From: Bacteroidales bacterium
Lineage (GTDB): Bacteria > Bacteroidota > Bacteroidia > Bacteroidales > UBA932
Direction: 5' to 3'
Length of the DNA stretch: 34,820 bases
Assembly: GCA_017428035.1 (NCBI GenBank)
Contig: JAFRRR010000094.1
Span: 1 to 34,820, forward strand
Under the pieces are notes generated by a model. That model ran no database searches. It had not been told where the DNA came from and was given only the letters and a program-made list of their open reading frames with translations. This document shows positions 13,416-23,266 of the stretch, one piece after another; within the stretch, counting starts at the first letter, position 1, and every line of letters begins with the position of its first letter. Made by a program: the position numbers and the translations under genes.

Positions 13416-14786
13416 CTATTTCAGGGCATCCAGCAGCACCTTTTCCATAATCTTGTAACCGGCCAGGGTAGGGTGCACGCCGTCGTGGGAATTCTCTTTC
13501 GCGATGCCGCCGCGGCCGTCGTTGAGGGCGCTCCAATAGTCTACATACTTGACGTTTTTCTCTGCCGCCATACGTTTTATCATCTCGTTAAGCGCCGCCA
13601 CGGTGCTGGCCTGAGGGCCAAGCTGGGGCCGCCAGGGATATGCCGCAACCGGCAATACAGAGCAGACCAGGGGAATGATGCCGTTGGCCTGGGCGATTTC
13701 TACCATAGAGGCGATGTTGCCCACAATATTCTCCATTGAAATGTCGCCGATATTTTCTGCCAGGTCGTTGGTGCCTATCAGAATGGCGACATATTTGGGG
13801 TGGAGGTCCACCACATCAGCACGGATGCGCGCCAGGTTCTCTATGGTGGTCTGGCCACTGATGCCGCGTCCCACAAAATTGTTTTCGGTAAAGAAGCCGG
13901 GGTCATCGCGCGGCCAGGCATCGGTGATGGAGTCGCCAAAGAGCACCGCCACCGGAGCCTCTTTCTGGGCTGCATTAGCCTCTGCGTAACGCTGATATCT
14001 GCCAAAATCGGTGTCGGAGTGCCCGTTGGTGGCGAATACCCGGCCGCTTATGGTACGGCCCTCGCGTATAAATTTCACCTGGAGGTCGCGGATTGCCTCG
14101 TAGCCTTTGGCGTTGAGGTGCAGATGGTCGCTCTCTGTGAATGTTTCAAAGTTTGTGTCGCTGAACGGGGGCAGCGTGAACAGGTCCAGAAACGGCACGC
14201 CCGCCGCCTGGCAGCAGAGCATCTGCTTGTCCACAAACACATTCATACCGCCTTCGGGGCCCTGATAATTGATGTTTGAGCCGCTTCCGAGCGCAGAAAA
14301 GCACTTGGTGGAGGTCATAAACAGGATGCGCGCCTTGGGCGCTTTTTCGCGGATGCGCTTTAGGCAATAGTTGATGCCGCCGCACTGGGTCTGGAGCTTT
14401 GAGGCGTCAAATCCGTCATATTCAGTATAGTCCCACGGGTCTCCGGAGAGGGTGTTGGCCTGGTTGAAATCGTTGGTCGATGCCCAGAGGATGTAGGTGT
14501 CATATACCGGGGCCTCAGGCGCGCAGGCCTGGTCTATCTGCCACTGGATGTGCTTGCCTTCTTGCTGGGTCTTGTTAGAGAAACCGGCCCCGCCGACACC
14601 GTATTTGGTGATTTCTGCATTCAACTGCTCTGCCCAGTAGTCGGTGGCGACGTTGGATGCGGGAATCACGCTGAATGAGCCGCCGAAAAGGGCGATAGTC
14701 TGTGTGTGCTGTCTGCCGGGGTTGGTAACGCCGCAACCTGCAAGCAGCGCAGTTGCGGCAAAAAGAACAAGAAGATACTTTTTCAT
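13416..14786 (-). CDS. Lipoprotein with two SGNH/GDSL hydrolase domains
   Basis: 456 residues. Signal peptide MKKYLLVLFAATALLAGC, lipobox LAGC, Cys18. The N-terminal domain (about 28-245) is a divergent SGNH fold: block I reads FGGSFS instead of GDS, block III ASTND, block V DHLHLNAKGYEA; it resembles DUF5040-type domains as I recall them. The C-terminal domain (about 275-456) is canonical: FGDSITDAW, GISGQTT, IGTNDLAE and DGVHPTLAGY give Ser, Gly, Asn, and Asp/His. Such enzymes remove acyl or acetyl groups from glycans or lipids; the substrate here is unknown. The TATCTTTG box ends 14 bases upstream and is back to back with the rsgA promoter. Confidence 0.9.
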   Translation of the reverse strand: MKKYLLVLFAATALLAGCGVTNPGRQHTQTIALFGGSFSVIPASNVATDYWAEQLNAEITKYGVGGAGFSNKTQQEGKHIQWQIDQACAPEAPVYDTYILWASTNDFNQANTLSGDPWDYTEYDGFDASKLQTQCGGINYCLKRIREKAPKARILFMTSTKCFSALGSGSNINYQGPEGGMNVFVDKQMLCCQAAGVPFLDLFTLPPFSDTNFETFTESDHLHLNAKGYEAIRDLQVKFIREGRTISGRVFATNGHSDTDFGRYQRYAEANAAQKEAPVAVLFGDSITDAWPRDDPGFFTENNFVGRGISGQTTIENLARIRADVVDLHPKYVAILIGTNDLAENIGDISMENIVGNIASMVEIAQANGIIPLVCSVLPVAAYPWRPQLGPQASTVAALNEMIKRMAAEKNVKYVDYWSALNDGRGGIAKENSHDGVHPTLAGYKIMEKVLLDALK

Positions 14787-14800
14787 ACTAAAGGTTTTCC

Positions 14801-14808
14801 CAAAGATA
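14801..14808 (-). promoter_or_regulatory. -7 promoter box for the SGNH hydrolase gene
   Basis: TATCTTTG on the minus strand, 14 bases before the start at 14786. It diverges from an identical box on the plus strand at 14821. Confidence 0.65.
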
Positions 14809-14820
14809 CTAAGAATAACT

Positions 14821-14828
14821 TATCTTTG
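14821..14828 (+). promoter_or_regulatory. -7 promoter box for rsgA
   Basis: TATCTTTG ends 9 bases before the rsgA ATG at 14838, so the leader is only a few bases long. Confidence 0.65.
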
Positions 14829-14837
14829 CTATCGATT

Positions 14838-15782
14838 ATGAGCGAAACCATACCCGTAAAAGGACAGGCCGTCGTGGTCAAGCACACCGGAAGCCACTAT
14901 CTTCTCTCCAGGCTGCCGGAGTGGAACCTGTTTCCTGCCGTGCTGCGGGGCAAGGTCCGCCTGAAAGGCTCCACCGCCACAAATCCCGTGGCCGTAGGCG
15001 ATGTTGTGGACTATGCTTATGAAGAGGAGATGAGCGTGATAGAGGCAGTGCATCCCCGCAAGAATTATATCATCCGCCGCAGCGCCAACCTTTCGCGCGA
15101 GGCGCACATAATCGCCGCCAATCTTGACCACGCCTACCTGATTGTTACAATGGCCTATCCCGAGACCAAGCTGGCCTTTGTGGACCGTTTTCTGGTGACT
15201 TGCGAGGCCTACGGCGTGCCGGTGACCATCGTCATAAACAAGCGCGACCTCTATGACTCTGAGCTGGAAGAGCTTTCCGCCGCCTTCCGCGACATTTATG
15301 AGGCTGCCGGCTATGAAATCCTGGAAGTGTCGGCCATCACCGGCGAGGGCGTCGACGCCCTGCGCGAGCGCCTCAGTGGCAAGGTCAGCCTGTTCAGCGG
15401 CACATCCGGCGTGGGAAAATCGTCGTTGATAAAGGCTATGGACCCCTCTCTGGACTATATCCGTACCGCTGAGATTTCCCAGGCCCACCTGCAGGGCCGC
15501 CACACCACTACTTTCTACGAGATGTATCCGCTGGCCACCGGCGGTTTCATTATCGACTCTCCAGGCATCCGCGGCTTCGGCCTGGTCGATTTCAAGAAAG
15601 AGGAGCTCAGCACCTATTTCCCGGAGATGCTTAAAGTGATGGACGATTGCCGGTTCAAGCCTTGCACTCATACCCACGAGCCCGGCTGCGCCGTGAAGGC
15701 TGCCGTGGACGAAGGTACAATCTCCCCCGACCGGTATTACTCATATTTGGGAATGCTGGAAGAGGAGAACAAGTATCGTTAG
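14838..15782 (+). CDS. rsgA: Ribosome small subunit maturation GTPase RsgA
   Basis: 314 residues. RsgA (YjeQ) is a late 30S assembly GTPase. It shows an N-terminal OB fold (about 8-70), then a circularly permuted GTPase with motifs in the order NKRD (G4), SGTSGVGKSSL (G1, about 193-203) and DSPGIRGFG (G3). The C-terminal zinc-binding motif reads CRFKPCTHTHEPGC. The open frame continues 44 codons upstream, but the start at 14838 follows a TATCTTTG box by 9 bases and gives the normal length. The stop overlaps the stop of convergent dnaE by four bases. Confidence 0.96.
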   Translation: MSETIPVKGQAVVVKHTGSHYLLSRLPEWNLFPAVLRGKVRLKGSTATNPVAVGDVVDYAYEEEMSVIEAVHPRKNYIIRRSANLSREAHIIAANLDHAYLIVTMAYPETKLAFVDRFLVTCEAYGVPVTIVINKRDLYDSELEELSAAFRDIYEAAGYEILEVSAITGEGVDALRERLSGKVSLFSGTSGVGKSSLIKAMDPSLDYIRTAEISQAHLQGRHTTTFYEMYPLATGGFIIDSPGIRGFGLVDFKKEELSTYFPEMLKVMDDCRFKPCTHTHEPGCAVKAAVDEGTISPDRYYSYLGMLEEENKYR

Positions 15783-18700
15783 ATATAGTACTCTATCCCG
15801 TTTTCTTCAAGGAAATCAAGCAGGGGCTGTTCGGGCCACACCAGGAACTTGCGTGAGAAAAATTCGCACTCAAGCCGGTTGTGGTCGTCGTAGAGCTTGA
15901 CATACAGGCGGGCCTTGCCGCGGCATTTCTTGCAGACCTTGGCAAATTTCTGCTGGAATTCAGGATCCAGACGGCTGGTGGGAATCTTTACGTGGAACTC
16001 CTTGACCCGCTCTTCTTTGGTGTTGGCAAGCAGCGAAATGTCCGCAATGCGCAGGGAATAAACCGGGGTTCGCTCTCCGTCGCCGCCGCTGGGGCGGTCG
16101 TAGCGCTGCTCGGTGACACATTTAATGAGCAGGGGAGTGTTCACCACCGTGTATTGCATAAACTTCTCGTAGTCCTTTGCAAACAAGGCAAACTCAAAGG
16201 TGCCGGTGTAGTCCTCTATCACAAACTTGCAGAAAGGCTTGTTGTTGCGGGTCATTCTCTGCTCCACGGAGGTCACGATGCCCGCTATGGTGTATTGCTT
16301 GTTAAGCACGGACTTATCCAGCTTCAGCTTGCCTTCGCGCACCAGCTGTTCCTGCTCTGGCATCTCGTTCTTGACCTCGGACAGATGGCTCACGGTGCAA
16401 TTGGTAAAGAACTGGCATTCGAAGCGGTACACATCCAGCGGATGGGCGCTGAGGTACATACCCACCACATCCTTCTCTTTCTTTAATATCTCCATCCGGT
16501 TTTCCTCTGCCACTACGGGGAATTCCGGGCGGACCGGCTTGAGTTCTTCCATCTCGCCAAACAGGGAGAAGGCACTGTTGATGGCGCTGTTGTGGTATTT
16601 GGAGGCGTAGCCTATGACAGAATCAATAAACGGCTCGCCCTTGGAAGTGATGGCAAAATACTGGCCGCGGGTGGCCTCCTGGAAACTGTCAAACGCTCCG
16701 GCGCACACCAGGCTCTCCAGCACCTTCCGGTTCAGGATGGTATTGGGCACCCGCTCCACAAAGTCAAAGAAATCCTTGAACGGGCCGTCTTTCTCGCGGA
16801 TTTTTATAATCTCGTTTATGACATTGGGCCCGACGCCCTTTATGCCGCCCATACCAAAGCGGATGGCGCCGGCCTTGTTCACGGTGAACTCGGTGGAACT
16901 CTCGTTGATGTCTGGCCCCAGCACCTTTATCTTGGACTTGCGGCAATCTTCCATAAGCTTGGCAATCTCGTCCATATTGTTCAGATTGCAGCTCATATTG
17001 GCCGCCAGGAACTCGGCGGGGTAGTGTGCCTTCAGATATCCGGTCTGGTAGGCGACCCAGGCATAGCAGGTGGCGTGGGACTTGTTGAAGGCGTAGGAGG
17101 CGAATTTCTCCCAGTCCTTCCAGATCTTGTCCAGCATCTTCTCCGGGTGGCCGTTGGCGATGCCGCCCTCCATAAACTTGCTCTTGAGGCCCATCAGCGT
17201 GTCTATCTGCTTCTTGCCCATAGCCTTGCGCAGGGTGTCGGCCTGGCCTTTGGTGAAGCCGGCCAGCTTCTGGCTCAGAAGCATCACCTGCTCCTGGTAT
17301 ACGGTGATGCCGTAGGTGTCCTTGAGGTATTCCTCCATCTCGGGGAGGTCGTACTCTATGGGCTTGAGTCCCAGCTTGCGGTCCACGAAATCGGGAATGT
17401 AGTCCATAGGGCCGGGCCGGTACAGGGCGTTCATCGCAATCAGGTCTTCGAAACGCTCCGGGTGGAGTTTCTGGAGCCAGGTGCGCATACCGTCGCTTTC
17501 GAACTGGAACACGGCGGTGGTGTCGCCGCGGCCGTAGAGCTCCAGGGTGGCCTTGTCGTTTATCGGAATCTTTTCGATGTCAATCTCCTTGCCGTGGCCC
17601 GCCTTTATAAGGTCCAGGGTCTTGTGTATGATGGAGAGGGTGTTGAGCCCCAGAAAGTCCATCTTGAGCATACCCACATCCTCTATGTAGTGGCCGTCGT
17701 ACTGCGAGGTCACCAGATCTTTGCCGTTCCTGTCTTTTGAGAGGCATACGGGTATGAAATCGCTAATGTCGCCGGGGCCGATGATGGTGGCGCAGGCGTG
17801 CTGGCCTACCTGCTGTATGCAGCCTTCCAGCTTCTGGGCGTATTTGAGCACCTCCTTGACCTGTTCGGAGCCGTTTTCAAGCTCGTTCTTGAACTCCGGC
17901 ACCAGACGGTAGCAGTTGGCCAGGGTAATCTTGACATCTTTCTCTTCTTTGCCCACCTGGAACTTCTTGCCGTCCTCTTCCACCACTTTGAAGCCGGGCT
18001 TGAGCTCGTCCAGCTTGGGGTTGAAAGGATATTTCTGCTCTACCTTCTCGCTCAGGCGGTCCGGCACCATCTTGCTCAGGCGGTTGGACTCGTCTATGCT
18101 GAGCTGGCTGATGCGGGCGACATTTTTTATGGCGCCCTTGGCGGCCATTGTGCCAAAGGTGATTACGCGCGAGACGTGGGTTACGCCGTAGGTCTTTTCT
18201 ACATATTCGTGGGCGTAGTCCAGATTCTCAAAGTCGACGTCGATATCGGGCATCGAGATTCGGTCTGGATTCAGGAAACGCTCGAACAGCAGCTGATATT
18301 TGATGGGGTCCAGGTTGGTGATGCCCAGGCAGTAGGCCACAACGCTGCCGGCGGCCGAACCACGTCCGGGTCCCACCAGGTCGCCTACGGCACGGCAGGC
18401 GGCGATATAGTCCTGGACAATAAGGAAATAGTCCGGGAAGCCCATCCTGGCTATGGTCTTTAGCTCAAAGTCTATGCGCGACGCCTGCTCTTCCGTGAGG
18501 GTGTCTCCATAGCGCTTGCGGGCTCCCAGATATGTCAGATGGCACAGATAGGCCACCGACTGGCAGAACTCGTCGCCGCGGTATTCGCGGGAAATCTCCT
18601 TGCCCTCCTTGTCTTTCTTGATCTCCCACTTGCCTTCTTCAATGACATCCTTGTACTTTTCCAGCTGGTTAACTATGTCGGCCAGAAAGTCTGGGTCGAT

Positions 18701-19630
18701 GTGGAATTTGGGCAGGATGTGGCCGCGGTCAATCTTGTACTGCTCTATCTTGCCGGCGATTTCCAGCGTGGTGGCAAGGGCCTCCGGATGCTCGGGGAAA
18801 AGCGCCGCCATCTCCTCTTCGCTCTTGATGTATTCCTGCTGGGTGTAGTGCAGGCGCTTGGTGTCGGAGACGTTGGCGTTGGTGGTCAGGCATATCAGGC
18901 GGTCGTGCACCGGACCGTCCTCCTTCAGAATGAAGTGGGCGTCGTTGGTGGCGACGGTTTTCACGCCGTGCTTTGCCGCCAGCTCAAATATTTTTTCGTT
19001 TACCTTGCTCTGCTCTTCATAGACCCGGATAATCTCGCGGTAGACGTCGGGGTCAAGGCCTGTGAGCTCCGTCTTGTGGAGCATCACCTCCAGGTAATAA
19101 TCCTCGCCAAAGACGCGTTTGTGCCATTCGATGGCCTCTTCCGCTGCCTTGATGTCGTCGGCCATAATGTCCTTGGGGACCTCTCCGGCCAGGCAGGCAG
19201 AGCAGCAGATCAGGTTTTCGTGGTATTTCTCAATTATCTCGTGGGTCACGCGGGGCTTGTAATACTTGCCCTCTATGTGCCCTATGGAGACAATCTTCAT
19301 AAGGTTCTGGTAGCCCTCGTAGTTCTTTGCCAGCAGTATCAGGTGGTAGTAGTTCTTGTGCTCCGGATCCTTGAGCCGGTGATCGTAGTGGCGGGTTACA
19401 TACACCTCGCAGCCCACGATGGGCTTTACTATGGGCTGCTTTTTCTCGTCCAGGTTGGACTTGTCGTAGGCCCATTTGAAAAACTCCTTCACGCCATACA
19501 TATTGCCGTGGTCGGTGATGGCGATGGCGGGCATACCCAGCTCCCTGGCGCGCGCAAAGAGCTTCTTGATGGAGCTCAGGCCGTCAAGTATAGAGTACTG
19601 GGTGTGGACGTGAAGGTGTACGAACGCCAT
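15779..19630 (-). CDS. dnaE: DNA polymerase III alpha subunit
   Basis: 1283 residues; the replicative polymerase subunit. Domains in order: PHP domain (1-280, HLHVHTQYS and ITDHGNMYG), the polymerase palm with GRGSAAGSVVAY and the catalytic pair in PDIDVDFE (about 460-466), fingers and tandem HhH region, and a C-terminal OB fold (about 1120-1200, KPFCKFVIEDYTGTFEFALF). The length is slightly above the E. coli enzyme, normal for Bacteroidota. It is co-transcribed with gpmI, six bases downstream of that gene's stop. No promoter is seen between them. It ends four bases inside the convergent rsgA gene. Confidence 0.97.
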   Translation of the reverse strand: MAFVHLHVHTQYSILDGLSSIKKLFARARELGMPAIAITDHGNMYGVKEFFKWAYDKSNLDEKKQPIVKPIVGCEVYVTRHYDHRLKDPEHKNYYHLILLAKNYEGYQNLMKIVSIGHIEGKYYKPRVTHEIIEKYHENLICCSACLAGEVPKDIMADDIKAAEEAIEWHKRVFGEDYYLEVMLHKTELTGLDPDVYREIIRVYEEQSKVNEKIFELAAKHGVKTVATNDAHFILKEDGPVHDRLICLTTNANVSDTKRLHYTQQEYIKSEEEMAALFPEHPEALATTLEIAGKIEQYKIDRGHILPKFHIDPDFLADIVNQLEKYKDVIEEGKWEIKKDKEGKEISREYRGDEFCQSVAYLCHLTYLGARKRYGDTLTEEQASRIDFELKTIARMGFPDYFLIVQDYIAACRAVGDLVGPGRGSAAGSVVAYCLGITNLDPIKYQLLFERFLNPDRISMPDIDVDFENLDYAHEYVEKTYGVTHVSRVITFGTMAAKGAIKNVARISQLSIDESNRLSKMVPDRLSEKVEQKYPFNPKLDELKPGFKVVEEDGKKFQVGKEEKDVKITLANCYRLVPEFKNELENGSEQVKEVLKYAQKLEGCIQQVGQHACATIIGPGDISDFIPVCLSKDRNGKDLVTSQYDGHYIEDVGMLKMDFLGLNTLSIIHKTLDLIKAGHGKEIDIEKIPINDKATLELYGRGDTTAVFQFESDGMRTWLQKLHPERFEDLIAMNALYRPGPMDYIPDFVDRKLGLKPIEYDLPEMEEYLKDTYGITVYQEQVMLLSQKLAGFTKGQADTLRKAMGKKQIDTLMGLKSKFMEGGIANGHPEKMLDKIWKDWEKFASYAFNKSHATCYAWVAYQTGYLKAHYPAEFLAANMSCNLNNMDEIAKLMEDCRKSKIKVLGPDINESSTEFTVNKAGAIRFGMGGIKGVGPNVINEIIKIREKDGPFKDFFDFVERVPNTILNRKVLESLVCAGAFDSFQEATRGQYFAITSKGEPFIDSVIGYASKYHNSAINSAFSLFGEMEELKPVRPEFPVVAEENRMEILKKEKDVVGMYLSAHPLDVYRFECQFFTNCTVSHLSEVKNEMPEQEQLVREGKLKLDKSVLNKQYTIAGIVTSVEQRMTRNNKPFCKFVIEDYTGTFEFALFAKDYEKFMQYTVVNTPLLIKCVTEQRYDRPSGGDGERTPVYSLRIADISLLANTKEERVKEFHVKIPTSRLDPEFQQKFAKVCKKCRGKARLYVKLYDDHNRLECEFFSRKFLVWPEQPLLDFLEENGIEYYI

Positions 19631-19636
19631 ATTCCG

Positions 19637-21160
19637 CTAGAAGCTGATCAGGGATTTTCCGGTCATTTCTGCGGGCTGGGGAATGCCCATAAGGGTCAGC
19701 ATAGTGGGGGCGATGTCGGCCAGGCGGCCGTCTGCCACGCTCTTGACATCGTCGTCCACCACCACGAACTGCACTTTATTGAGCGAGTGGGCGGTGTTGG
19801 GGCTGCCGTCGGGGTTCACCGCATTGTCGGCATTGCCGTGGTCGGCGGTGATAAGCACGCTGTAGCCGTGTGCGCGAGCTACCTCCACCACCTGTCCGGT
19901 GAGTTCGTCTATGGTCTTGACTGCCTTGCAGATGGCATCGTAGACGCCGGTGTGGCCCACCATATCGCCGTTGGCAAAGTTCAGGATCACCATATCGTGC
20001 TTCTCGGTCTTGAGGTCGGCCATAAGGGCAGCGGCTACTTCGGGGGCGCTCATCTCGGGCTGCAGGTCGTATGTGGCAACCTTGGGCGAATTGATAAGTA
20101 TGCGGTCCTCATTCTGGAAAGGAGCCTCGCGGCCTCCGTTGAAGAAGAAGGTCACGTGGGCGTATTTTTCGGTTTCGGCAATGCGCAGCTGGGTGCGCCC
20201 GGCAGCGGCAACCACTTCTCCGAGAGTCTTTTGCACATTCTCCTTGTCGAAGAGTATGTGCAGCCCGGTGAACTTGTCGTCGTAGGGGGTCAGGCAGCAA
20301 TAGTAGAGGGGAATGGTGTGCATGCCGGCCTCGGGCATATCCTGCTGGGTGAGCACGGTGGTGATTTCGCGGGCGCGGTCGTTGCGGAAGTTGAAGAAAA
20401 TCACAGCGTCGCCCTCTTTGATGGTGGCCACGGGATTGCCGTCGGCGCCGACCACGCAGATGGGCTTGATGAATTCGTCGGTGACACCCTCGTCGTAAGA
20501 AGCCTGGATGGCATCCACGGCGCTTTTTGCCTTTTTGCCGACACCTTTCACAATCAGGTCATAACCCTCCTTGACGCGCTCCCAGCGTTTGTCGCGGTCC
20601 ATAGTGTAGTAGCGGCCAATCACGCTGGCCACCTTGCCGGTGGTCTCCGCCATCTTCTGCTCCAGCTCTTCCACGAAGCCCTTGCCGCTGCGCGGGTCGC
20701 AGTCGCGGCCGTCCATCAGGCAGTGTACAAACACCTTGTCCAGGCCTTCCTGCTTTGCGACAGCCAGGAATTCATAAAGATGATCCAGGGAGCTATGCAC
20801 GCCTCCGTGGCTGGTAAGGCCCATAAAGTGCAGCGCGCAGCCGGTCTTTTTCACATATTCGTATGCCGCAGCAATCTCTTTGTTCTCAAGCAGGCGATGC
20901 TCGCGGCAGGCCATATTGATCTTGACCAGGTCCTGGTATACGATGCGGCCGCCGCCGATGTTCAGGTGGCCCACCTCGCTGTTGCCCATCTGGCCGTCTG
21001 GCAAGCCCACGTCTTCGCCGCAGGCGCTAAGGTGTGAAAAGGGATATTTTGCCCTCAGGGCGTCGATATGTGGCTGTCCCTGAGTATAAATAGCATTGCT
21101 GTGGTCTTTCTTTCCTTCGCCCCAACCATCCAAAATCATAAGTAATACTTTCTTGTCCAT
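19637..21160 (-). CDS. gpmI: 2,3-bisphosphoglycerate-independent phosphoglycerate mutase
   Basis: 507 residues. It interconverts 3- and 2-phosphoglycerate in glycolysis through a phosphoserine intermediate and uses two Mn ions. The alkaline-phosphatase-fold metal residues are seen in ILDGWGEG (Asp11) and ITADHGNAD; the nucleophile Ser61 lies in [25 protein letters not shown] and [11 protein letters not shown] are family signatures. Length typical. It is first in an operon with dnaE. The TATCTTTG box 32 bases upstream lies in the rnr leader and faces the rnr promoter. Confidence 0.97.
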   Translation of the reverse strand: MDKKVLLMILDGWGEGKKDHSNAIYTQGQPHIDALRAKYPFSHLSACGEDVGLPDGQMGNSEVGHLNIGGGRIVYQDLVKINMACREHRLLENKEIAAAYEYVKKTGCALHFMGLTSHGGVHSSLDHLYEFLAVAKQEGLDKVFVHCLMDGRDCDPRSGKGFVEELEQKMAETTGKVASVIGRYYTMDRDKRWERVKEGYDLIVKGVGKKAKSAVDAIQASYDEGVTDEFIKPICVVGADGNPVATIKEGDAVIFFNFRNDRAREITTVLTQQDMPEAGMHTIPLYYCCLTPYDDKFTGLHILFDKENVQKTLGEVVAAAGRTQLRIAETEKYAHVTFFFNGGREAPFQNEDRILINSPKVATYDLQPEMSAPEVAAALMADLKTEKHDMVILNFANGDMVGHTGVYDAICKAVKTIDELTGQVVEVARAHGYSVLITADHGNADNAVNPDGSPNTAHSLNKVQFVVVDDDVKSVADGRLADIAPTMLTLMGIPQPAEMTGKSLISF

Positions 21161-21168
21161 ATTTTTGT

Positions 21169-21176
21169 TAAATTTG
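21169..21176 (+). promoter_or_regulatory. -7 promoter box for rnr
   Basis: TAAATTTG matches TAnnTTTG and ends 32 bases before the rnr ATG at 21209. It points toward the gpmI promoter, so the two transcripts should overlap at their 5' ends. Confidence 0.5.
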
Positions 21177-21192
21177 CACTATTGACATCCCA

Positions 21193-21200
21193 CAAAGATA
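21193..21200 (-). promoter_or_regulatory. -7 promoter box for gpmI-dnaE
   Basis: TATCTTTG on the minus strand ends 32 bases before the gpmI start at 21160. Its -33 region would fall within the first codons of rnr. Confidence 0.55.
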
Positions 21201-21208
21201 CTTTAAAA

Positions 21209-23266
21209 ATGGGTAAAAAATACAGTAAAAAGAAAGATATCGCCAAGAAAAACACAAAGGGCAGAGGGCCAGTGCGTTTCAGTACAAAAGAGCGCCGGAG
21301 CAAGAGTACAGAGGAATATAAGGGCGTGGTGAGCCTGACCCGCGACGGCCTGGGTTTCATCACGATAGAGGGGCAGGAAGACGACATTATGTGCAAGCCC
21401 AACCGGCTGCGCGGGGCGCTTAACGGCGACACCGTGCTGGTGGTGGCCAGCAAGAAAAAGACGGGCCCGCGCCGCGAGGGTGAGGTGGTCCGCATCCTGC
21501 AGCGCAGTCCCAAGCCGCACATCGGCGTGCTGATTGTCCGCGGCCGTCAGGTCTGGGCCATAGTAGAGAGCCCCAGAATGCCCTATGACATCCGCATTCC
21601 GCTGGAAAACGGCGAGGAACTGCCCACCATCGGTGGCAAGAAGGCAGAAAACGGGATGAAGGTTGCGGTGCTGGTGGTGGACTGGCCGCGCAAGAGCGCC
21701 GAGCCGCTGGGCAAGATTGTGGATGTGCTGGGTCTTCCGGGCGAAAACGACACCGAGATGCACGCCATTCTGGCCGAATACAACCTGCCGTACCGCTTCG
21801 AACCCGAGGTAGAAGAGGCCGCGGAAAAGATTTCGGAGAAAATCACCGCTGCGGAAATCTCCCGCCGCAAAGACTATCGCAAGGTCACCACTTTCACCAT
21901 TGACCCCGCCGACGCCAAGGATTTTGACGACGCCCTGTCGTTTATAAAACTGGACAACGGCCACTATGAGGTCGGCGTCCACATAGCCGACGTCACCCAT
22001 TATGTCAAGCCGGGCGATTTGGTGGACAAGGAGGCCTACAACCGCGCCACCAGCGTCTATCTGGTGGACCGCACCATCCCGATGCTGCCCGAAAAGCTCA
22101 GCAACAACTTGTGTTCTCTGCGTCCCGGAGAGGATAAACTCTGCTTTTCCGCCATCTTCGAGATGGACGAAAAGGCCAATGTGCTGGACAGCTGGTTCGG
22201 CCGCACGGTGATCAATTCCGACTACCGGATGGACTACGAGCAGGCACAGCAGATTATTGAGACTGGCGAAGGCGACCTCAAAGATGAAATCAAGATTCTC
22301 TGGAGCCTGGCCGACATATTGCGCAAGAAACGCTTCGAGAAAGGCGCCATCAACTTTGAGCGGCCCGAGATGAAGGTAGAGATAGACGACGCCGGCCGCC
22401 CGGTAAATGTCTACCAGAAAATAAGCAAGGAGAGCAACTTCCTTATAGAGGAGTTTATGCTGCTGGCCAACCGCAGCGTGGCGGAATTCGTGGCCAAGAA
22501 AACCGGCTACAAGCAGCCTACTTTCGTATACCGTATCCACGAGGCGCCCAATGCCGAGAAGCTGGGCAATCTGCGCAGCTTTGCCGGCAACTTCGGCTTC
22601 AAGATGGGCTCTACCGAGACGGTGAAGCAGGCCACCAAGAGCCTGAACACCCTGCTCAAGGATGTCAAGGGCTCGGCGGCAGAAAGTGCCATAGAGATGC
22701 TGGCGCTGCGGGCAATGGCCCGCGCCTGCTATTCCACCGACAACGTGGGTCACTACGGCCTGGCGTTCCCTTTCTACACCCACTTTACCAGTCCTATCCG
22801 CCGCTATCCCGATATGATGGTGCACCGCCTGCTCACAGAGTATCTGGCGGCTTTCTACGGCGGCCACAAGCTGGAAAAGATGCCCGACAAGGCGACCTAC
22901 GAGACCTGGTGCGAGTGGTCATCTGCCCGCGAACAGATAGCTGCCGATGCCGAGCGCGCCAGCATCAAATATAAACTCACCGAGTTTATGCAGGACAAGA
23001 TAGGGCAGGAGTTTGACGGCACTGTGAGCGGCCTCACCGAGTGGGGAATGTATGTAGAGATTGAGCCCACCAAGGTAGAAGGAATGGTGTCTCTCAAGGC
23101 AATCAAAGAAGATTACTTCTCTTTTGACGAAGAGAAATACCGCATCGTGGGCAAACTCTCCAAGCGGGTGTTCACCCTGGGTGACAAGGTGCGCGTCCGC
23201 GTGCTTCGCGCCTCGCTGGAGCAGAAGCAGATAGACTACGAATTGATTTTGAACGACATCGCCTAG
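21209..23266 (+). CDS. rnr: Ribonuclease R
   Basis: 685 residues from the ATG at 21209 (MGKKYSKKKD); the open frame reaches a TTG at 21182, but that would leave no room after the promoter box. RNase R is a processive 3'-5' exoribonuclease that degrades structured RNA. It has a Lys/Arg-rich N-terminus, cold-shock-like domains (about 30-200), the RNB catalytic domain with its Asp cluster in IDPADAKDFDDALS (about 230-244) and the signature FTSPIRRYPDMMVHRLL, and an S1 domain (about 596-680, FDGTVSGLTEWGMYVEI). The stop overlaps the convergent recO stop by four bases. Confidence 0.96.
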   Translation: MGKKYSKKKDIAKKNTKGRGPVRFSTKERRSKSTEEYKGVVSLTRDGLGFITIEGQEDDIMCKPNRLRGALNGDTVLVVASKKKTGPRREGEVVRILQRSPKPHIGVLIVRGRQVWAIVESPRMPYDIRIPLENGEELPTIGGKKAENGMKVAVLVVDWPRKSAEPLGKIVDVLGLPGENDTEMHAILAEYNLPYRFEPEVEEAAEKISEKITAAEISRRKDYRKVTTFTIDPADAKDFDDALSFIKLDNGHYEVGVHIADVTHYVKPGDLVDKEAYNRATSVYLVDRTIPMLPEKLSNNLCSLRPGEDKLCFSAIFEMDEKANVLDSWFGRTVINSDYRMDYEQAQQIIETGEGDLKDEIKILWSLADILRKKRFEKGAINFERPEMKVEIDDAGRPVNVYQKISKESNFLIEEFMLLANRSVAEFVAKKTGYKQPTFVYRIHEAPNAEKLGNLRSFAGNFGFKMGSTETVKQATKSLNTLLKDVKGSAAESAIEMLALRAMARACYSTDNVGHYGLAFPFYTHFTSPIRRYPDMMVHRLLTEYLAAFYGGHKLEKMPDKATYETWCEWSSAREQIAADAERASIKYKLTEFMQDKIGQEFDGTVSGLTEWGMYVEIEPTKVEGMVSLKAIKEDYFSFDEEKYRIVGKLSKRVFTLGDKVRVRVLRASLEQKQIDYELILNDIA

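Noticed and set aside
18539-21037. Plus-strand open frame of 832 codons antisense to dnaE and gpmI
   Set aside because: It lies wholly opposite two clear genes, its translation is low-complexity (Val/Gly/His/Leu-rich) with no domain, and it arises from GC-biased third positions of the real genes.
21203-22867. Minus-strand open frame of 554 codons antisense to rnr
   Set aside because: It mirrors the rnr reading frame, has no recognisable domain, and the rnr catalytic motifs are all on the plus strand.
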